DNA of 64,000 bases from Mycolicibacterium novocastrense (GTDB lineage: Bacteria > Actinomycetota > Actinomycetes > Mycobacteriales > Mycobacteriaceae): positions 186,001 through 250,000 of the forward strand of contig NZ_BCTA01000093.1 of NCBI RefSeq assembly GCF_001570485.1. Direction: 5' to 3'. A model generated the notes under the pieces. The model ran no database searches, was not told where the DNA came from, and was given only the letters and a program-made list of their open reading frames with translations. Shown here one piece after another: positions 8,430 to 18,595 of this stretch. Each line of letters starts with the position of its first letter. The first letter of the stretch is position 1. Position numbers and translations under genes: made by a program.

Positions 8430-9452
8430 GTGTCCACCGAGCCGAAGTCCACGAAGCCGCCGATCGATCCCGTCCGCTGGCAGCCGCCGCCCGTCGATCC
8501 GCTTCCAGATCTGCCGTCGGCCGACCTGACCGTCGTCAAAGTGCCCGGCAACGCGCCCGAGGACGTGGTGGTCGACGCCGAGGGTGCCATCTGGGCAGGC
8601 CTCGACGACGGCCGCATCGTTCGCATCGCGCCCGGTGGTGGCGACCCGGTCGTCGTCGCCACCACCGAGGGCCGGCCGCTGGGCCTGCACGTCGCGCATG
8701 ACGGCCGCATCCTGGTCTGCACCAGCCCCGGCGGCCTGCTGGCACTCGATCCATCAAGCGGTACGGTGCAGACGCTCGTGGCTGAAGTCGACGACCGGCG
8801 GCTGATGTTCTGCTCGAACGTCACCCAATCACCGGATGACACAATCTATTTCACCGAGTCGACGAGCGCGTTCGACTACGCCCACTTCAAGGGCGCGGTG
8901 ATGGAGGCGCGCCCGCGCGGCAGCCTGTTCCGCCGCGACGCCGACGGCACCGTGCTCACCGCGGTGGCGGGGCTGTATTTCGCCAACGGTGTCACCCCGA
9001 CCGCCGACGGGTCGGCGTTGGTGTTCGCCGAGACGATGGGGCGCCGGCTGTCGAAGTTCTGGCTCACCGGCGAGCGCGCCGGGTCGGTGACCCCGCTTCG
9101 GGAGAACCTGCCCGGCCATCCCGACAACCTGTCCACCGGCGCCGACGGCCGCATCTGGTGTGCGATGGTCTCACCGCTCAACACCGCCGCCGAATGGCTC
9201 GCACCGCGCTGGCCCGCCCTGCGCAAGTTGTTGTGGAAGCTGCCCGACAACCTGCAACCCCAGATCAAGCCCGAGGTGTGGGCGGTGGCGTTCGATCCCG
9301 ACACCGGTGACGTCGTCGCGGGCATCCGCTGCGAGCATCCGCACTTCGGCATGGTGACCGGTCTGGTCGAATCCGATGGCCGGCTGTGGATGGGCAGCAT
9401 CGGGTTCCCCGCCGTCGCGCACGTCGACGTCGCGTCGCTGTCGATCCGCTAA
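8430..9452 (+). CDS. SMP-30/gluconolactonase/strictosidine synthase-like beta-propeller protein
   Basis: About 340 residues with repeated propeller blades (PEDVVVDAEGAIWAGLDDG, GLHVAHDGRILVC, NVTQSPDDTIYFTE, HPDNLSTGADGRIWC). They match the SMP-30/LRE and strictosidine synthase-like superfamily: six-bladed, calcium-dependent lactonase or hydrolase folds. No signal peptide is visible. The GTG at 8430 is preferred over a TTG at 8412 that lies only 2 bases after the aminotransferase stop. It may share a transcript with the aminotransferase. The substrate cannot be assigned. Confidence 0.78.
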   Translation: MSTEPKSTKPPIDPVRWQPPPVDPLPDLPSADLTVVKVPGNAPEDVVVDAEGAIWAGLDDGRIVRIAPGGGDPVVVATTEGRPLGLHVAHDGRILVCTSPGGLLALDPSSGTVQTLVAEVDDRRLMFCSNVTQSPDDTIYFTESTSAFDYAHFKGAVMEARPRGSLFRRDADGTVLTAVAGLYFANGVTPTADGSALVFAETMGRRLSKFWLTGERAGSVTPLRENLPGHPDNLSTGADGRIWCAMVSPLNTAAEWLAPRWPALRKLLWKLPDNLQPQIKPEVWAVAFDPDTGDVVAGIRCEHPHFGMVTGLVESDGRLWMGSIGFPAVAHVDVASLSIR

Positions 9453-9518
9453 GTCACAAATGAAACTCAAGTAACACCAGTCACAGCGCGCCTACGCGCG
9501 ATCCGCCCTTTCGCGGCT

Positions 9519-9524
9519 TAATGT
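9519..9524 (+). promoter_or_regulatory. Candidate -10 element of dacB1
   Basis: TAATGT fits the mycobacterial TANNNT -10 pattern and ends 9 bases before the ATG at 9534, giving a nearly leaderless transcript. No good -35 is visible. The preceding short inverted repeat of CGCGC around 9487-9500 has no T-tract. Confidence 0.3.
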
Positions 9525-9533
9525 GCGGTCACG

Positions 9534-10757
9534 ATGGCGAAGTTTCGAAATCCGCTGCACCGCGCCGCCGTACTGGCCACGGCCTTGTTCGTGGCCGCGG
9601 GACCGGCCGTGGCAAGCGCGCAGCCGCCGGCCGCCCCCGAGGCGAGCGCATGCCCGTACCGCGAGGTGACGCCGCCCGCGGTCGACGCATCCGAGGTGCC
9701 CAAACCGGGTCAGGCACCGCCCGCGCCGCTGCCGGTGCCGGCCACGCCGATGGGTGGCGAGAAGCTCTCCGGCTGCGGAGTCATCACCGCGCCGGGCACC
9801 CCGCCACTGCCCAACGACATCTCGGCCGAGGCGTGGCTGGTGGCCGACCTCGACTCCGGCGACGTCATCGCCGCCAAGGATCCGCACGGCAGGCACCGGC
9901 CCGCCAGCATCGTCAAGGTGCTGACCGCCATGGCGGCGATCAAGGAGCTGCCGCTGCACAAGGTCGTTCCCGGCACCGCCGAAGACGCCGCCCAGGAGGG
10001 CACCAAGGTCGGGGTCGGCGAGGGCGGCCACTATTCGATCAACGACCTGCTGCACGGGCTGCTGATGTACTCGGGCAACGACGCCGCGTTCGCACTGGCC
10101 CGCCAGATGGGCGGCTGGGACGCCACGCTGCACAAACTCAACGACCTGGCCCGCAAGCTGGGCGGCCTCGACACCCGGGTCGCCACGCCGTCCGGGCTCG
10201 ACGGTCCCGGCATGAGCACCTCGGCCTACGACATGGCGCTGTTCTACCGGTATGCCTGGCGCAACCCGGTTTTCAGCGACATCGTGTTGACCCGCGCATT
10301 CGACTTCCCCGGCCGCGGCGATGTCGGCTACCCCATCGAGAACGACAACAAGCTCCTGCTCAACTACCCCGGCGCGATGGGCGGTAAGACCGGCTATACC
10401 GACGACGCCGGCCAGACGTTCGTCGGCGCGGCCGACCGCGACGGCCGCCGACTGGTCGCCGTGCTCCTCAAAGGCACCCGCCAGCCGATCGCACCCTGGG
10501 AACAGGCCGCGCATCTGCTCGACTACGGCTTCGCCACGGCGCCGGGCACCAGCGTCGGCACACTGATCGAGCCCGACCCGTCGTTGCTCGGAACCAAGCC
10601 GGGCGCCGACGGCACCAACCCCGCGGTCAACGCCGCCCCGATGATGTCGGACATCGACGCGATGCCGGTGCGGGTCGGGGTCGCGGTGGTCGGCAGCGTG
10701 ATCGTGTTCTCGTTGATCATGGGCGCGCGGTCGCTGAACCGGCGCCCGCAGCACTAA
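9534..10757 (+). CDS. dacB1: D-alanyl-D-alanine carboxypeptidase DacB1 (penicillin-binding protein)
   Basis: A 407-residue serine DD-carboxypeptidase that trims peptidoglycan pentapeptides outside the membrane. It has an N-terminal signal sequence of about 29 residues, then a Pro-rich linker to about residue 85. The penicillin-binding motifs are SIVK (Ser near 125), SGN (in LMYSGNDA) and KTG (in GGKTGYTDDAG). A single C-terminal membrane helix (VGVAVVGSVIVFSLIM) anchors it. Position and architecture match Rv3330. It ends in a 4-base convergent overlap with the nitronate monooxygenase gene. Confidence 0.92.
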   Translation: MAKFRNPLHRAAVLATALFVAAGPAVASAQPPAAPEASACPYREVTPPAVDASEVPKPGQAPPAPLPVPATPMGGEKLSGCGVITAPGTPPLPNDISAEAWLVADLDSGDVIAAKDPHGRHRPASIVKVLTAMAAIKELPLHKVVPGTAEDAAQEGTKVGVGEGGHYSINDLLHGLLMYSGNDAAFALARQMGGWDATLHKLNDLARKLGGLDTRVATPSGLDGPGMSTSAYDMALFYRYAWRNPVFSDIVLTRAFDFPGRGDVGYPIENDNKLLLNYPGAMGGKTGYTDDAGQTFVGAADRDGRRLVAVLLKGTRQPIAPWEQAAHLLDYGFATAPGTSVGTLIEPDPSLLGTKPGADGTNPAVNAAPMMSDIDAMPVRVGVAVVGSVIVFSLIMGARSLNRRPQH

Positions 10758-11704
10758 CCCCAGCGGCGCAACAGCGACTCGGCCTCGGTGCAGAGCCGTT
10801 CGACCACGTCGGCCGCGGAGCGCGTTTCGCGGACCATACCGACGCCCTGGCCGGCGTTGACGGGCGCCACCGAGTAGTCCTCGGCGGCTGCGGCAGCGGC
10901 CAGGACGGCGCGCGAATCGGCATCGATGAGGTCCTCGCGCCCGTCGAAGCGGTCGACGAACTGGTTGCGTAGCACCCGCTCGGGAAACGTTGTCGGCCAA
11001 GGGTAGTCGAGAGCAATGTCGAAGACGCGCGTCGTCACAGTATCCTCGCCCGATGCGCGCAGCAGGTGCTCGCGGGCGCCATCGGACGTCGTCGCTTCGG
11101 TGCAGGTTGTGAACGCCGTACCCAGCCAGGCGCCCGAGGCTCCAGCGGCCAGCACCGCCGCAAGCCCGCGGCCCGTGCCGATACCGCCGGCGGCCAGCAC
11201 GGGCACCGTCACCGCGTCGAGCACCTCCGCGAGCAACGGCAGGGTGCCGATGCGCGCCTCGCCGTGCCCGCCGCCCTCCGCCCCGCGCGCGACGATCACG
11301 TCGACGCCCGCGTCGGCCGCCCGCCGCGCACCGGTCACATCGGCGACCTGGGCGGCCACCGACACGCCGGCGTCGTGGGCCCGCTGAACCCAGGACCATT
11401 CGTCGCCGAAGCTGACGGCCAGCAGCGCGGGCTTCGCGGCGAGCGCCACCTCCAACAGTTCCGGCTCTGCCGCCGTCACCCAGTGCACGAGCCCGATACC
11501 GAACGGACGCCCGAGCCCCGACACGTGCGGCAGTTCGGCCGCCAACTTCGCGGCGGTGGCCGAACTTCCCATCCCGACCATGCCGAGGCCGCCCGCCCGG
11601 GATACCGCGGCGGCCAGGACCCCGCCCGCGGTGCCGCCCATCGGCGCGTTGACGATCGGCACCTCGAGGCCGATGCGGCGGGACCACGGCGTCGCAAGGG
11701 GCAC
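10754..11704 (-). CDS. Nitronate monooxygenase (2-nitropropane dioxygenase family)
   Basis: A 316-residue FMN-dependent TIM-barrel enzyme. The N-terminal VPIVNAPMGGTAGG, the phosphate-binding VLAAGGIGTGRGLAAVLAAGASG and the segment ARGAEGGGHGE, which has the family's active-site His, support the family. Members oxidise alkyl nitronates such as propionate 3-nitronate, and in actinobacteria many are uncharacterised. It ends on dacB1, and its start faces the guanidine riboswitch about 50 bases away. Confidence 0.85.
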   Translation of the reverse strand: MPLATPWSRRIGLEVPIVNAPMGGTAGGVLAAAVSRAGGLGMVGMGSSATAAKLAAELPHVSGLGRPFGIGLVHWVTAAEPELLEVALAAKPALLAVSFGDEWSWVQRAHDAGVSVAAQVADVTGARRAADAGVDVIVARGAEGGGHGEARIGTLPLLAEVLDAVTVPVLAAGGIGTGRGLAAVLAAGASGAWLGTAFTTCTEATTSDGAREHLLRASGEDTVTTRVFDIALDYPWPTTFPERVLRNQFVDRFDGREDLIDADSRAVLAAAAAAEDYSVAPVNAGQGVGMVRETRSAADVVERLCTEAESLLRRWG

Positions 11705-11752
11705 GGATGCGACGTTACCGCTTTGTTACGGTGGGGCTGTCAGCAGTCGACA

Positions 11753-11793
11753 CCGGACGAGCGGCGCCGTACCCGGACAGCGACAAGACGGCG
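11753..11793 (+). promoter_or_regulatory. Guanidine-III (ykkC-III) riboswitch
   Basis: The leader begins CCGGACGAG, continues GCGCCGTACCCGG and ends ACAAGACGGCG. These are the conserved blocks, in order and spacing, of the guanidine-III aptamer as I remember it from the Thermobifida structure. The CCGG/CCGG and GCGCCGT/ACGGCG pairings form the compact pseudoknot. GGAGG of the downstream ribosome binding site lies 5 bases after the aptamer, so guanidinium binding probably controls translation. The gene it precedes encodes a Gdx-type exporter, the usual partner. Confidence 0.9.
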
Positions 11794-11811
11794 TTTCGGA
11801 GGTGTTGTTTC

Positions 11812-12135
11812 ATGCCCTGGGTCATCCTCATAGCTTCGGGTGCGTTCGAAGCCGTGTGGGCGGTCGCCCTGAGCAAGTCGGAAGGTTTCACCCGCCCGGT
11901 TCCGATCACCGTTTTCGTTGTGGCACTGATCATCTCGATGGGCGGCTTGGGTATCGCCCTGCGAGATCTACCCGTCGGCACCGGGTATGCGGTGTGGGTG
12001 GGCGTGGGCGCCGCGCTCACCGTCGCCTATGCGCTGGCCACCGGCGAGGAGAGCGCGTCACCGATCAAGGTGGCACTGCTGCTCGGCATCATCGGCTGCG
12101 TGGTCGGCCTGCAGCTGGTCAGCCAGAATCAATGA
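11812..12135 (+). CDS. gdx: Small multidrug resistance protein, guanidinium exporter Gdx/SugE type
   Basis: A 107-residue four-helix SMR transporter that works as a dual-topology dimer exchanging guanidinium for protons. The residues described as lining the Gdx binding site are all present at the canonical numbers: E13, W16, S42, Y59 and W62. KSEGFTR after helix 1 is also Gdx-like. The start ATG follows GGAGG with 9 bases spacing. A guanidine-III riboswitch directly upstream settles the substrate. It converges with a 7-base overlap on the YihY/BrkB-family gene. Confidence 0.93.
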   Translation: MPWVILIASGAFEAVWAVALSKSEGFTRPVPITVFVVALIISMGGLGIALRDLPVGTGYAVWVGVGAALTVAYALATGEESASPIKVALLLGIIGCVVGLQLVSQNQ

Positions 12136-13175
12136 CGCCGTCGGAGCTTCGAAATCCCTAGCGCGCCAAGCGCTCCCGCCGCCGCCGCGGTCAGCACACC
12201 GCCAACCCCGACACCCTCGTGCACCTGCACCCGGGGGGCGATCTGCACGAGCCCGGGCGGCGGGAGCGGTGCGGCCTCCATGTTCTCGATCGACGTGGCC
12301 GCCCACGCCGTGGCGAAGAGGATGAGCCGAGCGGTGATGTAGGCGAACACCATCAGGCCGAGAACCGGGCCGAACGTCGCCCCGGCCGGGCCGGTCACCA
12401 CCGAGCGCAGGTAGATCGACGCCACCTGTTTGAAGACCTCGAACGCGACCGCCGCGAGCAGCCCGGCCCGCATCGCCGAGTGAAAGCTGATCGATTCGCG
12501 GGGCAGCCGCGCGATGATCCAGGTGAACAGCAGCCAGCTGATCAACACCGAGAACGCCAGCGAGATCACCCGCAGCAGGATGCTCATGCCCGGGACATCG
12601 CCCAGCCCAACCCATTCGACGGCCTTGCGGGCCACTCCAGAGCTGCTCACCACGGTCAGCGCGATGGTGGCCGCGATCGCCAGAAACAGGCCGGCGATGG
12701 CCGTCAAATCCGACAACTTCGTGCGCACGAAGCCGGGGGTTTCGCGTCGCATCAGGCCCCACATCTGGCTCAGCGCCTCGCGCAGGTTGGCCATCCAGCC
12801 CAGCCCGGCCCATGCCGCGGTGGCCAGCCCGATGATCCCGACCGAGGTGCGGGACTCGATCGCGGAGTCCATCAGTTCGACGAGCTGCGTGGCGACGTCG
12901 CCGGATACCGACGCCCGGATCCGGTCCTGAATGTCGGCGAGCAGTTCGGGTTGGCTGACCAGGATGAAACCCCCGATCGCGAATCCGACCATCAACAGCG
13001 GGAACATCGCGAAGACCGTGAAGTACGTGATGCCCGCCGCGTAGAAGTCGCCCTTGCTGTCGTTGTAGCGCTCCTGCGCCCGCATGACGTGGTCGAACCA
13101 TTCGTGCCGCGCGCGCAGCCGGTCGACGAACCCCTTCTTCTCGTCGGGCGCTTCCGGCTCACCCGGAGGTTTCAC
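12129..13175 (-). CDS. YihY/BrkB-family inner membrane protein (Rv3335c type)
   Basis: A 348-residue integral membrane protein with about six hydrophobic segments. The family-typical start of the domain is visible (YNDSKGDFYAAGITYFTVFAMFPLLM), as are the later GATFGPVLGLMVFAYITARL and a short basic C-terminus after an Ala/Gly-rich helix. The family is often called virulence factor BrkB or ribonuclease BN by old mis-annotation; the function is unsettled. The GTG start has GGGAGG upstream and lies 15 bases after the trpS stop, making it the third gene of an xthA-trpS-yihY operon. Confidence 0.88.
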   Translation of the reverse strand: MKPPGEPEAPDEKKGFVDRLRARHEWFDHVMRAQERYNDSKGDFYAAGITYFTVFAMFPLLMVGFAIGGFILVSQPELLADIQDRIRASVSGDVATQLVELMDSAIESRTSVGIIGLATAAWAGLGWMANLREALSQMWGLMRRETPGFVRTKLSDLTAIAGLFLAIAATIALTVVSSSGVARKAVEWVGLGDVPGMSILLRVISLAFSVLISWLLFTWIIARLPRESISFHSAMRAGLLAAVAFEVFKQVASIYLRSVVTGPAGATFGPVLGLMVFAYITARLILFATAWAATSIENMEAAPLPPPGLVQIAPRVQVHEGVGVGGVLTAAAAGALGALGISKLRRRH

Positions 13176-13190
13176 AACAGCCTCCCCACG

Positions 13191-14207
13191 TCAGCCCCCC
13201 GGCCGCAGAAACCCCAACCGGTCGTATACCCGGCGCAGTGTCGTCGCAGACACGTCGCGGGCCCGTTCGGCGCCCACCGCCAGAATCGATTCCAACTCGG
13301 CGGGATCGGCGAGCAGTTCGTCGACCCGTTCCTTGATGGGTGTCACGAACTCGACGACGGCCTCCGCGGTGTCCGCCTTGAGGTCGCCGTATCCGCGACC
13401 CGCGTAACCCTCGACGAGCTTGTCGATGTCGGAGCCGGTGACCGCCGACTGGATGGTCAGCAGGTTCGAGACGCCGGGTTTGGCGTCGGGGTCGTATCGC
13501 ACCTCGCGGTCGCTGTCGGTGACGGCCGAGCGGATCTTTTTGGCCGACGCCTTCGGATCGTCGAGCAGGCCGATCAGGCCGGCCTCGGTGCCCGCGGATT
13601 TGCTCATCTTCGACGTCGGGTCCTGCAGGTCGTAGATCTTGGCCGTCGCCTTCGGGATCATCGGCTCGGGGATGACGAAGGTGTCAGGGAAGCGCGAGTT
13701 GACCCGTTGCGCCACATCGCGTGCCAACTCCAGGTGTTGGCGTTGGTCCTCCCCGACCGGGACGAGCTCGGTGTCGTACAGCAGCACATCGGCGGCCATC
13801 AGCACCGGATAGGTGAACAAGCCCACGGTGGTGGCTTCGCTGCCTTCCTTCTGCGACTTGTCCTTGAACTGCGTCATCCGCGACGCCTGCCCGAAACCGG
13901 TGAAACAGCCGAGCACCCAGGCCAATTCGGCGTGCGCCGGAACGTGGCTCTGCACGAAGATCGTGCTGCGGCCCGGGTCGATACCCAGCGCCAGGTACTG
14001 CGCTGCGGTGACCAGCGTGCGCCGCCGCAGCCGTTCGGGGTCCTGCGGGATCGTGATCGCATGCAGGTCCACCACACAGAAGAACGCGTCGTGGTCGTCT
14101 TGAAGCCCGACCCACTGCTGGATCGCTCCCAGCGCGTTGCCGAGATGCAGCGAGTCGGAGGTCGGTTGGACACCGGAGAAGACGACGGGATTGCGCGAAC
14201 TGCTCAT
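13191..14207 (-). CDS. trpS: Tryptophanyl-tRNA synthetase
   Basis: A 338-residue class I aminoacyl-tRNA synthetase that charges tRNA-Trp. The HIGH-type motif is HLGN near residue 20 (after GVQPTSDSL). The KMSKS loop is intact in SKMSKSAGTE near residue 200. The length is normal for bacterial TrpRS. The ATG overlaps the xthA stop by 4 bases (ATGA). The location matches Rv3336c. Confidence 0.95.
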   Translation of the reverse strand: MSSSRNPVVFSGVQPTSDSLHLGNALGAIQQWVGLQDDHDAFFCVVDLHAITIPQDPERLRRRTLVTAAQYLALGIDPGRSTIFVQSHVPAHAELAWVLGCFTGFGQASRMTQFKDKSQKEGSEATTVGLFTYPVLMAADVLLYDTELVPVGEDQRQHLELARDVAQRVNSRFPDTFVIPEPMIPKATAKIYDLQDPTSKMSKSAGTEAGLIGLLDDPKASAKKIRSAVTDSDREVRYDPDAKPGVSNLLTIQSAVTGSDIDKLVEGYAGRGYGDLKADTAEAVVEFVTPIKERVDELLADPAELESILAVGAERARDVSATTLRRVYDRLGFLRPGG

Positions 14208-15028
14208 GATCGTCCGATCATTTCACGCGAGCCGTATTCGACGGTCACCGGCGCGTGGTCCGACCAGCGCAACGCATACGCCTCGGCGCGCTCCACGCGG
14301 GCGGCAACGGCCCGTTCCGCCAGGGCTTTCGTGGCCAACTGGTAGTCGATGCGCCAGCCGGCGTCGTTGTCGAAGGCGCGGCCCCGCCACGACCACCACG
14401 CGTACGGACCCGGCTGGTCGGGGTGCAACTCGCGGACCACGTCGACCCAACCCGAGGCGAGCAGGTCGGTGAGCCACTGCCGCTCGCCGGGCAGGAACCC
14501 GGACTTCTTGAGGTTGCCCTTCCAGTTCTTGATGTCGTTCTCGGTGTGGGCGATGTTCCAGTCGCCGCACACGACGGCCTCGGAGTCGACCAGCTTCGCC
14601 ATCCGCGCCGCGAGCTCGGCCATGAACCGTTCCTTCTCGAGCTGGCGGTCGGTCTCCGCCTCGCCGGTCTGGACGTAGACGCTCGCGACCGTCACCCCTG
14701 CGGTGTCGACCTCCAGATAGCGACCGTGCGCGCCGAACTCGTCGGACTCGAGCAGCCGGGACGCCGAGATCGGGTGGCGCGACAGCACGGCCACGCCGCT
14801 GCGGCCCTTGATGTGCGGTTCGGCCGAGGCGAGGCGCCAACCGTCGGCCAGGGCGGGCGCCAACGCGGCCGCGAGCTGGGCATCGTCGGCGCGGGTTTCC
14901 TGCAGGCAGATCACATCGGCGGTGGTCGATGCCAGCCACGGCAGCAGGCCTCGGTTCTGCGCAGAACGCTCTTTGACCGCGGCGCGGATGCCGTTGACGT
15001 TGATGGTGCTGACGATCAGCGAGGTCAC
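14204..15028 (-). CDS. xthA: Exodeoxyribonuclease III / AP endonuclease
   Basis: A 274-residue exonuclease III-family enzyme for base excision repair (AP-site cleavage and 3' end cleaning). Conserved blocks are STINVNGIRAA, ICLQETRADDAQL (metal-binding Glu), GDWNIAHTENDIKN (Asp/Asn) and WSDHAPVTVEY (Asp/His). The GTG start at 15028 is chosen because TSLIVSTINVNG is the usual N-terminus and the longer frame would run into the divergent hydrolase. It is the first gene of an operon with trpS. Confidence 0.92.
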   Translation of the reverse strand: MTSLIVSTINVNGIRAAVKERSAQNRGLLPWLASTTADVICLQETRADDAQLAAALAPALADGWRLASAEPHIKGRSGVAVLSRHPISASRLLESDEFGAHGRYLEVDTAGVTVASVYVQTGEAETDRQLEKERFMAELAARMAKLVDSEAVVCGDWNIAHTENDIKNWKGNLKKSGFLPGERQWLTDLLASGWVDVVRELHPDQPGPYAWWSWRGRAFDNDAGWRIDYQLATKALAERAVAARVERAEAYALRWSDHAPVTVEYGSREMIGRS

Positions 15029-15088
15029 AGCGGCAGACCATACCGACGCACTTGCGGTACCGGCGGTATCGCCTTTACTGTCGGGCGG

Positions 15089-15927
15089 ATGGCTAGAAAC
15101 TTGCCGCGCGACCCGCTCCACGTCGGCTCAGGTGAGCCCATCGTGTTGCTACACCCGTTCATGATGTCGCAGAACGTGTGGAAAAAAGTCGCCCCGCTCA
15201 TCGCCGACACCGGCCGTTACGAGGTACTGGCCCCGACGATGCCCGGGCACAACGGCGGGGTGAAGGGGCACCGTTTCCTGGACACCAAAGAGCTCGCCGA
15301 CGACGTCGAACGCCGAATGGACGCGCTGGGCTGGGATACCGCGCACATCGTCGGCAATTCGCTGGGCGGCTGGGTGGCCTTCGAGTTGGAGCGCCGCGGC
15401 CGGGCCCGCACGCTGACCGGGATCGCACCGGCGGGCGGATGGCGCAAGTTCACCCCCGCCAAGTTCGAGATCGTCGGCAAGTTCCTGGCCGGCTTCCCGG
15501 TGTGGGTGTTCACGCTGGTGTTCCGGCAACGTGTCCTGAAGCTTCCCTTCACGCGCTGGCTGGCGCACTTCCCGATCAGCGCCACGCCGGACCGATTGTC
15601 CGACGACGACCTCCTCGACATCATCGACGACGTCACCCACTGCCCGGCCTACTACCAGCTGCTGGTGAAGTCGCTGCTGACCCCGGGGCTGATGGAACTG
15701 GCCGAGAGCGCCTGCCCCACCCACCTGGTGATCTGCGAGAAGGACCGGGTGCTGCCGCATCCGCGGTTCACCCGGCACTTCACCGCGCAGCTGCCGTCGA
15801 GTACGCAGGTCACGCACCTCGACGACGTCGGCCACATCCCGATGTACGAGGCGCCGCAGCGCGTGGCCGATCTGATCGTCGAGTTCGTCGACCGCCACGC
15901 CGCCCCGCCGCGGGAGGCGCTCGGCGG

Positions 15928-15931
<4 letters not shown>
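15089..15931 (+). CDS. Alpha/beta hydrolase
   Basis: A 280-residue alpha/beta-hydrolase. The oxyanion region is LLHPFMMS, the nucleophile elbow GNSLGGW near residue 94, the acid CEKDRVLPH and the catalytic His in DVGHIPMYE. A cap region of about 80 residues lies between strands 6 and 7. There is no signal peptide, so it is cytoplasmic. The substrate is unknown. The ATG at 15089 is preceded by GGGCGG. It corresponds by position to the Rv3338 region and ends in a 4-base overlap with icd. Confidence 0.82.
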
Positions 15932-18183
<2,252 letters not shown>

Positions 18184-18357
18184 GGTGGGGTTCTCCCGGC
18201 TCGCTAATCGGTCAGGCCTCGGTCAGTCGACTACCAGTATTGCGCCGTACCCGACCCTCTGTGTGAGCCAGGGGGTCCGGCGGGAGGACTGTGATCGGCT
18301 ACTGACGGGTAGCCGGCCGACGGCATCCCTCGCTGGCACGACGCGGCTGACGTGCGA

Positions 18358-18363
18358 TAAGCT
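18358..18363 (+). promoter_or_regulatory. Candidate -10 element for the metC-metX transcript
   Basis: TAAGCT fits TANNNT and lies 7 bases upstream of the first base of the SAM-IV aptamer, so transcription would begin exactly with the riboswitch. No clear -35 is present. Confidence 0.35.
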
Positions 18364-18370
18364 TCTCAGC

Positions 18371-18495
18371 GGTCATGAGTGCCAGCGACAAGCCCCGGCT
18401 TGCTGGTCGGCAACCCTCCAACCGCGGTGGGGTGCCCCGGGTGATGACCAGGTTGAGTACCCGCTGACAAGCGGTTACCGGCAAGCGCGGGTCCG
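18371..18495 (+). promoter_or_regulatory. SAM-IV riboswitch
   Basis: The leader matches the mycobacterial SAM-IV aptamer block by block: GGTCATGAGTGCCAGCG, the CCCCGGCTTGCTGG arm, GGCAACCCTCCAACCGCGG, GGGGTGCCCCGGGTGATGACC closing the P1/P2 core, then AGGTTGAGTA, and a 3' pseudoknot hairpin (CCGCTGACAAGCGG) ending in GCAAGCGCGGGTCC. SAM-IV riboswitches shut off methionine and sulfur genes when S-adenosylmethionine is high. About 100 bases of leader separate it from the metC start. The expression platform, which could sequester the AGGAGA ribosome binding site, was not resolved by eye. Confidence 0.92.
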
Positions 18496-18595
18496 TTGTG
18501 ACGGGCCCCCAGAGAAGACAGCGGAGGTCCGGCGTGCGCAGTTACCGCTGAGTGCGTGAAATGCCCCTTTACGGCCCCTCACAACAGGAGAAGCT

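Larger units (their letters stand above)
18184..18595. other. 412-base intergenic region between icd and metC
   Basis: The left half (18184-18357) must hold the icd promoter on the minus strand, but no strong hexamers are seen. The right half holds the SAM-IV riboswitch and its expression platform. No open frame with a ribosome binding site was found here. Confidence 0.6.

Noticed and set aside
9487..9500. CGCGC inverted repeat as a terminator after the SMP-30-type gene
   Set aside because: Short GC stem without a following T-tract; not distinguishable from GC-rich background.
9492..11687. Very long open frame on the minus strand across dacB1 and the nitronate monooxygenase
   Set aside because: It is the GC-driven shadow of two well-supported genes, with Arg/Gly/Ala-rich low-complexity translation and no recognisable domain.
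12219..14345. 708-codon open frame antisense to the YihY gene and trpS
   Set aside because: Spans two clear genes on the other strand and reads as Arg/His-rich low-complexity sequence.
14204..15121. Longer xthA starting at 15121
   Set aside because: It would overlap the divergent hydrolase start, and the extra residues are not part of the family N-terminus.
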